Both the position numbers and the translations under genes were made by a program. Positions 25,314-33,340 of a stretch of 64,000 bases of DNA are shown here, one piece after another. The notes under the pieces were generated by a model, which had not been told where the DNA came from, made no database searches, and saw only the letters and a list, made by a program, of their open reading frames with translations. The DNA is from Streptomyces sp. NBC_01231. Its GTDB lineage: Bacteria > Actinomycetota > Actinomycetes > Streptomycetales > Streptomycetaceae. Position 1 is the stretch's first letter. The number at the start of each line of letters is the position of its first letter. The stretch is from positions 6,324,001 through 6,388,000 of the forward strand of contig CP108521.1 of NCBI GenBank assembly GCA_035999765.1, given 5' to 3'.

Positions 25314-26625
25314 CCAGGAACGCGGCGCCCGCGAGCAGCACCAGCACCCCACCGGTGATCGACAGCGCGATCCCGATGCCGCCGGAGCCGCCCTCGGCCG
25401 TGGCACTCGCGACCGGCTTCGAGGAAGCCTCCGACGAAGCACCGCCGTCCTCGGCGCCCCCCGCCTGCCCGGACGTGCCCGGCTGGTCACTCGCCGGCGC
25501 CGAGCCCTTCGGCGGCACCAGCTCACCCACCGGCTGCACCTTGTCGACCGCCTTGAAGCCCCAGTCGAAGAGCTTGGCGGTCTCCTTGTAGACCTCGTTG
25601 TGCTCGTCCTTCTCCGGGTTCATGACGGTGACGAGCAGCACCTTGCCGCCCCGTTCGGCGACACCGGTGAAGGTCGCGCCGGCGTTGGTGGTGTTGCCGT
25701 TCTTGACGCCCGCGATACCCGGGTAGACGGAGACGTCGGAGTCGCCGGACAGCAGCCGGTTGGTGTTCTGGATCTCGAAGGACCCCCGGGTCGTTTTGCC
25801 CTTGCTCTTGCCCTTCTTGACCTTCGTCGTCTCGCCCGGGAACTTCGCGCTGACCGTCGAGCAGTACTCGCGGAAATCCTTCTTCTGCAGTCCCGAACGG
25901 GCGAACAACGTCAGGTCGTACGCGGAGGAGACCTGACCCGGGGCGTCGTAGCCGTCCGGGCTGATCACGTGCGTGTCGAGGGCCTGGAGCTCCTCGGCGT
26001 GCGTGTTCATCTCCTTGACGGTGCTGTCGATTCCGCCGTTCATCTGCGACAGCACGTGCACGGCGTCGTTGCCGGAGCGCAGGAAGACACCGAGCCACAG
26101 ATCGTGGACCGTGTACGTCTCGTTCTCCTTTATCCCGACCAGGCTGGAGCCGGCACCGATGCCGGCCAGGTCCGAGGGGACGGCCTTGTGCTTCTCGGTC
26201 TTCGGGAACTTCGGCAGGACCGTGTCCGCGAACAGCATCTTCAGGGTGCTCGCCGGGGGGAGCCGCCAGTGCGCGTTGTGCGAGGCCAGCACATGGCCGG
26301 ATTCCGCGTCGGAGACGATCCACGAGCGCGCGGTCAGGTCCTTGGGCAGGACCGGGACCCCACTCGCCAGATTCACCTGTGTCCCGGTCTGGCCGAGGCG
26401 TTCGCCCCCGACGGACGACATCCGCGCCGGGGGAGTGGCCGACGGGCTGCCCGATGGACTGGCCGGCGGGCTGCCCGACGGACTGCCGGACGGACTGCCC
26501 GACGGACTGTCACTGGGGGACGGGCTGGGCGCCGCGTACGACAGGGGCGCGGTCAGCGCGAGGGACGACAGGACTGCGGTGGTGACCAGCAGGGATCGCC
26601 TGGCGGTCTTCTTGGGTGCGGACAC
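25261..26625 (-). CDS. Serine-type D-alanyl-D-alanine carboxypeptidase
   Basis: About 454 residues. A signal peptide (LLVTTAVLSSLALTAPLSYAA) is followed by a Ser-Pro-Gly tract coded by 12-bp repeats (about 26430-26510). The penicillin-binding catalytic domain shows PPASTLKMLF (S-x2-K), LRSGNDAV (S-x-N) and GVKNGNTTNAG, where KNG replaces the usual K-T/S-G. A Pro/Ser linker, one membrane helix (ALSITGGVLVLLAGAAFLV) and an Arg tail anchor it outside the cell. It trims the terminal D-Ala of peptidoglycan pentapeptides. GTG 26625 is the best start because it opens the signal peptide; the leader is weak. Confidence 0.9.
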   Translation of the reverse strand: MSAPKKTARRSLLVTTAVLSSLALTAPLSYAAPSPSPSDSPSGSPSGSPSGSPPASPSGSPSATPPARMSSVGGERLGQTGTQVNLASGVPVLPKDLTARSWIVSDAESGHVLASHNAHWRLPPASTLKMLFADTVLPKFPKTEKHKAVPSDLAGIGAGSSLVGIKENETYTVHDLWLGVFLRSGNDAVHVLSQMNGGIDSTVKEMNTHAEELQALDTHVISPDGYDAPGQVSSAYDLTLFARSGLQKKDFREYCSTVSAKFPGETTKVKKGKSKGKTTRGSFEIQNTNRLLSGDSDVSVYPGIAGVKNGNTTNAGATFTGVAERGGKVLLVTVMNPEKDEHNEVYKETAKLFDWGFKAVDKVQPVGELVPPKGSAPASDQPGTSGQAGGAEDGGASSEASSKPVASATAEGGSGGIGIALSITGGVLVLLAGAAFLVNRRWPLPDLVRRRTRP

Positions 26626-26716
26626 GCTGAGGAACGTACATGGCACGGGGCGTGAAGTCCCGCCGCCCTCCCCACCCCGGACACGGAACCGGACACCGGG
26701 CGGCGATACTGGACGC

Positions 26717-26956
26717 ATGAAGCTCAGCCGCCCCGTCTCCTGGTTCCTGCTCGCCTTCGGGGTGTGGAGCTGGATCATCTGGGTCACTTTCGTCAAAAAC
26801 CTGGTCAAGGACGGCAGCGGGCTCGCGTTCGACGACGGCCACCCCACGGCGTACTTCTGGGTGCACCTGACGCTCGCCGTCGTCTCCTTCGTATTGGGGA
26901 CGGTCGTCGGCGGCATCGGGTTGCGCGGAGTCCGCGCACTGCGCCGTACGTCATAA
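26717..26956 (+). CDS. Small two-helix membrane protein (SCO4848 type)
   Basis: 79 residues with two membrane segments (VSWFLLAFGVWSWIIWVTF and AYFWVHLTLAVVSFVLGTVVGGIGL) and a short basic tail. It belongs to a conserved actinobacterial family named after S. coelicolor SCO4848; no function is known. It is divergent from the carboxypeptidase with about 90 bases between starts and lies 39 bases before the phosphoesterase gene on the same strand, the same order as in S. coelicolor. Confidence 0.8.
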   Translation: MKLSRPVSWFLLAFGVWSWIIWVTFVKNLVKDGSGLAFDDGHPTAYFWVHLTLAVVSFVLGTVVGGIGLRGVRALRRTS

Positions 26957-26995
26957 CCGAACGGCCCTACAGCCCACTACGGGGGACACAAGACC

Positions 26996-28303
26996 GTGGT
27001 CATACTTTTCGTACTGCTCCTGCTGGTCGTCCTGGCCGTCCTGGTGGCGGCCAACTGGTACCTGTGGAGACGCCTGTTCCGCGACACGACCCGGGCCCCC
27101 GGCTGGGTGCGCCGCGCGGGCGCGGTGCTGATCGCGGGCGGCTGGGTGCTCGCGATCACGGCCCTCGTCGCCGAGCGCACCGGCGCGCCCTTCTGGCTCC
27201 AGCGCACCCTGGCCTGGCCCGGCTTCCTGTGGATGGCGCTGTCGATCTACCTGCTGCTGGCCGTCGCGGCGGGTGAGGTCGTACGGCCGCTGCTGCGACG
27301 GTTCCTGGAGCGGCGGGCGGGCTCCGAGACGGACGTACGACAGCCGGAACCCGAGCCGGTCCCCGAGCCGCAGCCGGTCCCGGCGGGAACGGCGTCCCTG
27401 CCGGAGCAGGACCCCGAGTCCGATCCCGAGCGAAGCGCTCAGCAGGGCCCCCGGCCCGCGCCCCCGTCGCCGTCCCTCCCCTCCCGTCGTCTCTTCGTCT
27501 CCCGAGTGGTCGGCGGCGCCGCCGCCACCGCGGCCCTCGCCACCGTCGGCTACGGCACCTACGGCGTCCTGAACGGCCCCACGGTCAAGCGGGTCACCGT
27601 GCCGCTGGCCAAGCTTCCGCGCGCGGCGCACGGTTACCGGATCGCGGTGGTCAGCGACATCCATCTGGGCCCGGTCCTGGGCCGGGGCTTCGCCCAGCGG
27701 GTCGTCGACACGATCAACGGCACCCAGCCCGACCTGATCGCGGTCGTCGGCGACCTGGTGGACGGCAGCGTGAAGGACCTCGGCCCGGCAGCGGCGCCCC
27801 TGGCCCAGCTGAAGGCCCGTCACGGGGCGTACTTCGTCACCGGCAACCACGAGTACTTCTCCGGCGCCGAGCAGTGGGTCGAGGAGGTCCGCCGGCTGGG
27901 CCTGCGCCCGCTCGAGAACGACCGGACCGAACTGGCCCACTTCGACCTCGCGGGCGTCAACGACGTGGCGGGCGAGAGCGAGGGGCAGGGACCCGACTTC
28001 GGCAAGGCGCTCGGCGACCGGGACACGGCACGCGCGTGCGTGCTCCTCGCCCACCAGCCGGTCCAGATCCACGACGCCGTCGAGCACGGCGTCGACCTCC
28101 AGCTCTCCGGCCACACCCACGGCGGCCAGCTCTGGCCCGGCAACCTCATAGCGGCGGCCGCGAACCCGACCGTCGCCGGTCTGGAGCGCTACGGCGACAC
28201 ACAGCTGTACGTCAGCCGCGGCGCCGGCGCCTGGGGTCCGCCGACCCGGGTGGGCGCGGAGTCGGACATCACGGTGATCGAACTGGCCTCGCGGCAGGCC
28301 TGA
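26996..28303 (+). CDS. Membrane-anchored metallophosphoesterase (YkuE-like)
   Basis: 435 residues. Three or four N-terminal membrane helices and a Pro/Glu-rich linker (residues about 110-160) are followed by a Tat-like segment (RRLFVSRVVGGAAATAALA) and the catalytic domain. All five calcineurin-type metal motifs are present: SDIHLG, GDLVDG, TGNHEY, LLAHQP and SGHTHGGQ. Related enzymes hydrolyse phosphate esters such as UDP-diacylglucosamine or act on envelope lipids; the substrate here is open. GTG 26996 follows GGGGGAC. The catalytic domain is probably extracytoplasmic, since it sits behind an even number of helices plus a further hydrophobic segment. Confidence 0.88.
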   Translation: MVILFVLLLLVVLAVLVAANWYLWRRLFRDTTRAPGWVRRAGAVLIAGGWVLAITALVAERTGAPFWLQRTLAWPGFLWMALSIYLLLAVAAGEVVRPLLRRFLERRAGSETDVRQPEPEPVPEPQPVPAGTASLPEQDPESDPERSAQQGPRPAPPSPSLPSRRLFVSRVVGGAAATAALATVGYGTYGVLNGPTVKRVTVPLAKLPRAAHGYRIAVVSDIHLGPVLGRGFAQRVVDTINGTQPDLIAVVGDLVDGSVKDLGPAAAPLAQLKARHGAYFVTGNHEYFSGAEQWVEEVRRLGLRPLENDRTELAHFDLAGVNDVAGESEGQGPDFGKALGDRDTARACVLLAHQPVQIHDAVEHGVDLQLSGHTHGGQLWPGNLIAAAANPTVAGLERYGDTQLYVSRGAGAWGPPTRVGAESDITVIELASRQA

Positions 28304-28499
28304 GCGGGGTACCGGCGGGCGACCTGTGAGACCGCTGTGAAACCTGGTCGAAAGGCGCTTGCGTAAGTTCTTGCCCAACTCGAACAAACCTCCCTTCCTC
28401 CAGGTGAAACTCCTGTGGTTAGGTGACCTCGGCTGGGGGACCGGCATACGCGCTGCGGCCCGCCGAGGGCCCCGCGAAGGGCCTGGGGAGGGCACACCG

Positions 28500-30056
28500 A
28501 TGCGATCGGTTCGCATGCGGATCCTGGCGACACTGCTCGTGCTCGCGGCCGTCGGAGTGGGCGGCTGGCAGTTGCTGCCGGACGACTCCGGCGAGAGCCG
28601 GACCATCCTGGTCGGTACCAGTGACTCCGTCACGTCGCTCGATCCGGCCGGTGCCTACGACGCCGGCTCCTGGGCCCTGTTCAGCAATGTCTTCCAGTCA
28701 CTGCTGACCTTCGAGCCGGGCGGTGCCTCGCCCGTCCCGGACGCGGCCGACCACTGTGCCTTCGTCGGCGGCGACCTGCGCACCTACCGCTGCGAACTGC
28801 GCGAGGGCCTCACCTTCCCCGGCGGCCGCGAGGTCACCGCCGCGGACGTGAAGTACTCCTTCGACCGGGTCAAGAGGATCAACTCGCCGGTCGGCCCCGC
28901 CTCCCTCCTCGACACCCTCAAGTCGGTGACCGCGCGCGGCCGGACCGTCACCTTCCAGCTGTCCTCGCCCGACGCCACCTTCCCCTTCAAGGTCGCCACC
29001 GGGGCCGGCTCGATCGTCGACCCCACCAAGTACCCGGCGAACGGCCTGCGCGGGGACACCGGTGCCGACGGCACCGGACCGTACGAGCTGACGGCGTACA
29101 CGAAGGGCAAGAAGGCGGTCCTCGCGCCCAACGGCCACTACAAGGGCGCCCTCAAGAGCACCGGCCGGCCCGTGGAGCTGCGCTACTACGCCGACGGCGA
29201 GAAGCTCGACGCCGCCTGGAAGGCGAAGCGGATCGACGTCGCCACCCGGCAGCTGCCGCCGAACGTCCTGTCCGCACTGAACGCCAGCGACCCGTCCCAG
29301 CGCGTCTCCGAGGTCGACAGTTCCGAGACCCGCAACCTGTACCTCAACACCCGCTCCGGCTCGCCGCTGCACGACACCCGGGTCCGGCAGGCCATGGCCT
29401 GGCTGATCGACCGTGACCGGCTGGCCGCCACGGTGTACGACGGCACCGTCGACCCGCTCTACTCGCTGATCCCGGCCGGCATCACCGGCCACACCACGTC
29501 GTTCTTCGACCGCTACCCCGAGCAGGACACCAAGAAGGCCCGGAAGCTGCTCACCCGGGCCGGGGTGACCCTGCCGGTCCGCTTCACCTACGGCTACGGC
29601 ATCGGCCGCGGTGCCGCCGCCGAGGAGGCCGCGGAGATCAAGCGGGAGCTGGAGGCGAGCGGCCTGTTCAAGGTCACCGTCAAGGGCTACGAGTGGACCG
29701 ACTTCCAGAAGCGCTGGGCGGGCGGCAAGCTCGACGCGTACGCGGTCGGCTGGGTGGCCGACTATCCCGACCCGGACACCTTCGGTGCTCCGCTCGTCGG
29801 CACCGACGGCTCGATGCACACCGGCTACAGCAGCAAGGCCGTCGACCGGCTGATCCAGGACAGTCGACGGTACGCCGACCGCGGCGAGGTGAGTGAGGAC
29901 TTCCGCGAGCTGCAGCAGACCGTGGCGGCCGACGTGCCGGTGATTCCGCTGTGGCAGGCCAAGGAGTACGTCGTCACGAGCGAGGCCGTCGGCGGTGGGC
30001 AGTACCTGTCGGACGGCACAGGGGTCTTCCGGCTCTGGCGCCTCGACTGGATCTGA
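28500..30056 (+). CDS. Extracellular solute-binding protein family 5 (oligopeptide/nickel-type)
   Basis: 518 residues. The mature part has the family pattern: ILVGTSDSVTSLDPAGAYD, FRLW-type end, GLTFPGGREVTAADVKYSFDRVK, TGPYELTAY-like segment (GTGPYELTAYTKGKK) and VRQAMAWLIDRDRLA. Such proteins feed peptides, nickel or similar solutes to ABC importers. The N-terminus has one hydrophobic helix (ILATLLVLAAVGVGGWQLLP) but no cysteine, so it is not a standard lipoprotein and may stay anchored by an uncleaved signal. No permease or ATPase gene is next to it. ATG 28500 has GGGGAGGG upstream. Confidence 0.86.
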   Translation: MRSVRMRILATLLVLAAVGVGGWQLLPDDSGESRTILVGTSDSVTSLDPAGAYDAGSWALFSNVFQSLLTFEPGGASPVPDAADHCAFVGGDLRTYRCELREGLTFPGGREVTAADVKYSFDRVKRINSPVGPASLLDTLKSVTARGRTVTFQLSSPDATFPFKVATGAGSIVDPTKYPANGLRGDTGADGTGPYELTAYTKGKKAVLAPNGHYKGALKSTGRPVELRYYADGEKLDAAWKAKRIDVATRQLPPNVLSALNASDPSQRVSEVDSSETRNLYLNTRSGSPLHDTRVRQAMAWLIDRDRLAATVYDGTVDPLYSLIPAGITGHTTSFFDRYPEQDTKKARKLLTRAGVTLPVRFTYGYGIGRGAAAEEAAEIKRELEASGLFKVTVKGYEWTDFQKRWAGGKLDAYAVGWVADYPDPDTFGAPLVGTDGSMHTGYSSKAVDRLIQDSRRYADRGEVSEDFRELQQTVAADVPVIPLWQAKEYVVTSEAVGGGQYLSDGTGVFRLWRLDWI

Positions 30057-30152
30057 CGCGATCTCGCCGTACGGACATTCGCCCAAGTGGCGCTGGGCAG
30101 CATCCCCACGCAGCACCATGTGACGGTGACGTGTGTGAGGGGAGGGGCAGAC

Positions 30153-30554
30153 GTGTTGAGGCGCAACTCGTTCCGGCTGCCCCGGCACCCCGCGTCCGTC
30201 GGTCTGGCCCGACGCCGGGTCCGGGACCATCTGACCGACTGGGGGCACGGGCCGGACGGCGAGGCCCTGGCCGACGCGGTGCTGCTGGTGTCCGAGCTGG
30301 CGACCGACGTCATACGCCACGGGCCGTTCCGTGAGCGCGAGTTCGAGGTGGCGGTGACCGCCCTGGCCGACGGCTCGGCCCTCATCGAGGTCTCCGACGA
30401 GGGCCGGCCGGAGCCCCGGCTGCGGGTGGTCGGCGAGTGGGCGGAGGCCGGCCGCGGTCTGCACCTGGTCGAGAACGTCTCCGCCGCCTGGGGCGTGTGG
30501 AGCAGGGGCCGGCACGGCAAGACGGTGTGGGCCCTGGTGCAGACCACCCCATGA
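30153..30554 (+). CDS. RsbW/SpoIIAB-like ATP-binding protein
   Basis: 133 residues of the GHKL ATPase fold, a small anti-sigma-like kinase type abundant in Streptomyces. Visible boxes are SELATDVIRHG (N box), EVSDEGRPEPR (G1) and GRGLHLVENVSAAWG (G2). In the N box the usual asparagine (E-L-V-T-N-A) is aspartate, which could change magnesium and ATP binding. GTG 30153 is chosen because GGGGAGGGG precedes it; the open frame upstream includes untranslated sequence. The gene is isolated, with no sigma or anti-anti-sigma partner beside it. Confidence 0.82.
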   Translation: MLRRNSFRLPRHPASVGLARRRVRDHLTDWGHGPDGEALADAVLLVSELATDVIRHGPFREREFEVAVTALADGSALIEVSDEGRPEPRLRVVGEWAEAGRGLHLVENVSAAWGVWSRGRHGKTVWALVQTTP

Positions 30555-30582
30555 CGCCACGGGGGAACGAGCGCGCGCGGGC

Positions 30583-32118
30583 CTACACCGGCCCCGGCGC
30601 CCCCGCCGGCAGCGTCACCGTCACCGTCAGCCCCTCGCCCGGGGCGGTCCGCACCGCCACCTCGCCGCTGTGCGCCCGCACCACCCCCTGCACGATCGCC
30701 AGGCCGAGACCGCTGCCCGCGCCCCCGCCGGCCCGGAAGAACCGGTCGAAGACCCGCGCCGAGTCCTCCGGGCCGAGCCCCGGCCCCTTGTCGGCGACAC
30801 ACACCCGCACGACCCCGTCCGCCCGCGCCACGCCGAGCCGCACCGGCACGTCCGCGGGCGTGTGGATGCGCACGTTGGCGACCAGGTTGCCGAGCACCTG
30901 CCGCAGCCCGGACTCGTCGGCGCGCACCAGCAGGGAGCCGTCGGCCTCGACCGTGATGGGCCGGCCGGGCTGCTGCACCCGCAGATCCTCGGCCGCGTCC
31001 CGCACCAGACGGCTCACGTCGACGTTCCGGAAGCGCAGTTCGGGCCGCTGGTCGAGACGGGCGAGGGTGAGCAGCTCGTCGACGAGCCGGCCCATGCGAT
31101 CGGCCTCCGCCATCATCCGCCCCCAGGCCCGCTTGCGCTCGTCCGGGTCGGACAGCATCCCCTGGTCGTACAGCTGGAGGTAGCCGCGTATCGCGGACAG
31201 CGGGGTGCGCAGCTCGTGCGAGGCGTCGGCGACGAAGCGGCGCAGCTGGGCCGCGCTGTCCTCGCGCGTGCGGTACGCCGACTCCACCTGGTGGAGCATG
31301 GAGTTGAGGGCGAGACGGAGCTGCTCGACCTCCTGGGTCGGATGGTGACTGGACGGCACGCGCCGGGTCAGGTCCCCCTCGGCGATCGCCGACGACGTCT
31401 CCACCATGTCCTCCAGCGGCCGCATCCGTCTGCTGACGCTGAGCATCGTCAGACAGGCCAGCAGCGCCAGCAGCAGGGTGCCGATGGTCAGGTCGAACTT
31501 GAGGGCCTTGGCGACGCCCTTGTGGAGGGCGTCGGTGGACGTCGCGAGCAGGATCCGGGTGCCGTCGGCGAGCCGGGTCCCGGTCACGCGGTAGGGGGCG
31601 CCGTGCAGTGAGACGTCGTGCGGCTCGGGATCCTCGACGATCCGGTCCGGGTCGTCGACCGCGGCCGCCAGGCCGCGCTGGGCCTCGGTCGGCCGGAACC
31701 CGAGGAGGCCGACGGGCTCGCCCCGGCCGTCGACGGCGGCGAAGATCGAGTCCGGCCGCGGCTGCTCGTCCGGGGCCTGCGGGGCGAGCCGGTCGCGGAC
31801 GAAGCCCAGCACGCTCAGCGAGTCGATCTGCCGCAGGGTGAGCTGCGAGCCGCCCAGCGAGTCACGGGTCTTCGTGAGCTCCGTGTCGATCTGGTCCAGC
31901 AGGTAGTACCGCATGCCCATCACGCTCACGGCGGTCGCCGCGACGATCCCGAGCGCGAGCAACGCCACGTTCGCCAGCGTCAGCTTGCCGCGCAGGGAGT
32001 GGACACCGCGTTTGCGGCGGGCCCCGGTGAGGATGCGGCCTGCCCCGGGCCACCTCGGCAGACCCACTCCCGACGTCAGCCACTTCGGGAGGCCCACTCG
32101 CGCCTTCGGGGGTTTCAC
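30583..32118 (-). CDS. HAMP-domain sensor histidine kinase
   Basis: 511 residues: helix 1 (LTLANVALLALGIVAATAVSVMGM), an extracytoplasmic sensor loop of about 140 residues, helix 2 (LTIGTLLLALLACLTMLSV), HAMP, the H box ASHELRTPLSAIRGY, then GHKL boxes with DKGPGLG and GSGLGLAIV. In the N box the sequence is LVANVRIHTP, so the usual second asparagine region is altered but readable. GTG 32118 follows GGAGGAACCC. The first 40 residues contain a repeated GLPKW/GLPRW phrase. The partner response regulator lies upstream on the same strand, but an insertion of about 340 bases separates the pair. Confidence 0.9.
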   Translation of the reverse strand: MKPPKARVGLPKWLTSGVGLPRWPGAGRILTGARRKRGVHSLRGKLTLANVALLALGIVAATAVSVMGMRYYLLDQIDTELTKTRDSLGGSQLTLRQIDSLSVLGFVRDRLAPQAPDEQPRPDSIFAAVDGRGEPVGLLGFRPTEAQRGLAAAVDDPDRIVEDPEPHDVSLHGAPYRVTGTRLADGTRILLATSTDALHKGVAKALKFDLTIGTLLLALLACLTMLSVSRRMRPLEDMVETSSAIAEGDLTRRVPSSHHPTQEVEQLRLALNSMLHQVESAYRTREDSAAQLRRFVADASHELRTPLSAIRGYLQLYDQGMLSDPDERKRAWGRMMAEADRMGRLVDELLTLARLDQRPELRFRNVDVSRLVRDAAEDLRVQQPGRPITVEADGSLLVRADESGLRQVLGNLVANVRIHTPADVPVRLGVARADGVVRVCVADKGPGLGPEDSARVFDRFFRAGGGAGSGLGLAIVQGVVRAHSGEVAVRTAPGEGLTVTVTLPAGAPGPV

Positions 32119-32458
32119 CGGGTTCCTCCGAGGATGCCTCGGCCTTCAGGCCGGGGTGGGGGCACCTCCCGCTTGCGGGGGAGAATCGGACTCCTGCGGA
32201 GCAGGGCAGGAAGCGGGATTTCGCCCTCAGGGCGAAACACCGTCCACCTGATCGGGTAAATTGCACGCCGTGCGTTGCGAGAACCAAGTGCGTACACCGT
32301 GTTGATCGAGAGCCAAGACAGCACATGCACCTCCAAGCTTCGCCGTATCAAACCGGGCTGGTTTCAACCCGGCTGGTGTTGATCGTGGAAGACCTGTCGG
32401 GTCGCTGACCCGCAGGCTGCGTGAGCCAGGAATCCCCCTGCTTCAGCTGGGGGAGGAT
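32119..32458 (-). mobile_element. IS200/IS605-like remnant without transposase between regulator and kinase genes
   Basis: No coding sequence. One end is a stem-loop of the kind found at IS605-family right ends: AATCCCCC, TGCTTCAGCT and GGGGGAGGATTCAA (32431-32462), preceded by GACCTGTCGGGTCGCTGACC and GTGAGCCAGG, phrases I associate with the tail of Streptomyces TnpB elements and their guide RNA. The other end holds the stem-loop CCTCGGCC-TTCA-GGCCGGGG (32137-32156). A third hairpin, TTTCGCCC-TCA-GGGCGAAA, is at 32219-32237. It interrupts what should be a tight two-gene operon. Identification is from memory of such ends, not a search. Confidence 0.55.
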
Positions 32459-33184
32459 TCAAGCCAGTCCGTATCCCACGCCCCGCCGGGTGGTGATCAC
32501 CGGCGGTCCCAGCGTGTCCAGTTTGCGCCGCAGATAGCTGATGTACGTCTCCACGACGGTCGACTCGGCCGGGGTGTGCTCGTACTGCCAGACATGGCGC
32601 AGCAGCTGCTCCTTGGGCACGATCCGGCCGTCGTTGCGCACCAGGAAGCGCAGCAGCGCGTACTCGGTGGGGGTGAGCTCGACGGAGCGGCCCGCGCGGT
32701 GCACCGAGTACGTCGTGTCGTCCAGCTCCAGGTCGCCGTAGCGCAGGGGCGGCCGCTGCGGGAGGACGTCGGCCGGCCGGGTCCGGCGCAGCACGGCCGT
32801 GATCCGCGCGACGACCTCGTCGATGTTGAACGGCTTGGTGATGTAGTCGTCGCCGTAGCCGAGGGCGCCGACGATCTCGGCGGGCGAGTCGCGGGCGGTG
32901 AGGAAGACGACCGCCAGGTCGGGTCGCTCGGCGCGCAGCTGACGGCCCAGGGCGCGGCCGTCGCCGTCCGGGAGCATCACGTCGAGCAGCGCCGCGTCGA
33001 TGGGGGTCCCCCCGCGCGAGCCTGTTCGAGCGTGGGGGAGGGTGCGTTCGGCGAGCGTGAGCGCCTCGCGGACCGTGCCCGCCGTCATGACCTCGAAGCG
33101 GTGGTAGCGCAGGGCGATGGCGAGCACGTCGGCGATGCTCTCCTCGTCCTCCACGACCAGCACGGTGCCTGGACCCGTCGTCAT
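32459..33184 (-). CDS. OmpR-family response regulator
   Basis: 241 residues. Receiver domain: VLVVEDEESIADVLAIAL, phosphoacceptor Asp in LLDVMLPDGDG, FLTARD, and YITKPF with the conserved lysine. Winged-helix output: LTPTEYALLRFLVRNDGRIVPKEQLL and VVETYISYLRRKLD. Between helix 2 and strand 3 about 12 extra residues (HARTGSRGGTPI) are coded by an interspersed repeat. The C-terminus stops abruptly at GVGYGLA exactly where the mobile remnant begins, so the last residues seem to have been replaced. It is divergent from the MMPL transporter, its probable target. Confidence 0.9.
   Translation of the reverse strand: MTTGPGTVLVVEDEESIADVLAIALRYHRFEVMTAGTVREALTLAERTLPHARTGSRGGTPIDAALLDVMLPDGDGRALGRQLRAERPDLAVVFLTARDSPAEIVGALGYGDDYITKPFNIDEVVARITAVLRRTRPADVLPQRPPLRYGDLELDDTTYSVHRAGRSVELTPTEYALLRFLVRNDGRIVPKEQLLRHVWQYEHTPAESTVVETYISYLRRKLDTLGPPVITTRRGVGYGLA
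33001..33042. repeat. Interspersed palindromic repeat inserted in a coding sequence
   Basis: The stretch TGGGGGTCCCCCC, then GCGCGAGCCTGTTCGAGCG, then TGGGGGAGG resembles a short C/G-flanked palindromic unit that I recall scattered in many Streptomyces genomes, usually between genes. Here it lies in frame inside the receiver domain of the response regulator and adds about 12 residues. Confidence 0.6.
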
Positions 33185-33340
33185 GCCCCCAGTATCGGCG
33201 GGGCCACTGACAACCGGGCGGGTTCGGAGCTTTGGAGTTCCTTGAGAGTCATGGCCAATCACCCCCACGCGCGCGCGGCGACGCCAATTCTGTTGCGCAG
33301 GACCTGGGGGACCGACCGATCGACTGAGGAGCTGTTGAGC

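Noticed and set aside
23664..25526. Minus-strand frame of about 620 codons across UbiA, GtrA and YihY genes
   Set aside because: Antisense shadow of three well-supported membrane-protein genes.
32576..33340. N-terminal extension of the MMPL gene
   Set aside because: That part is antisense to the response regulator and includes the divergent promoter; GTG 33341 has GAGGAG upstream.
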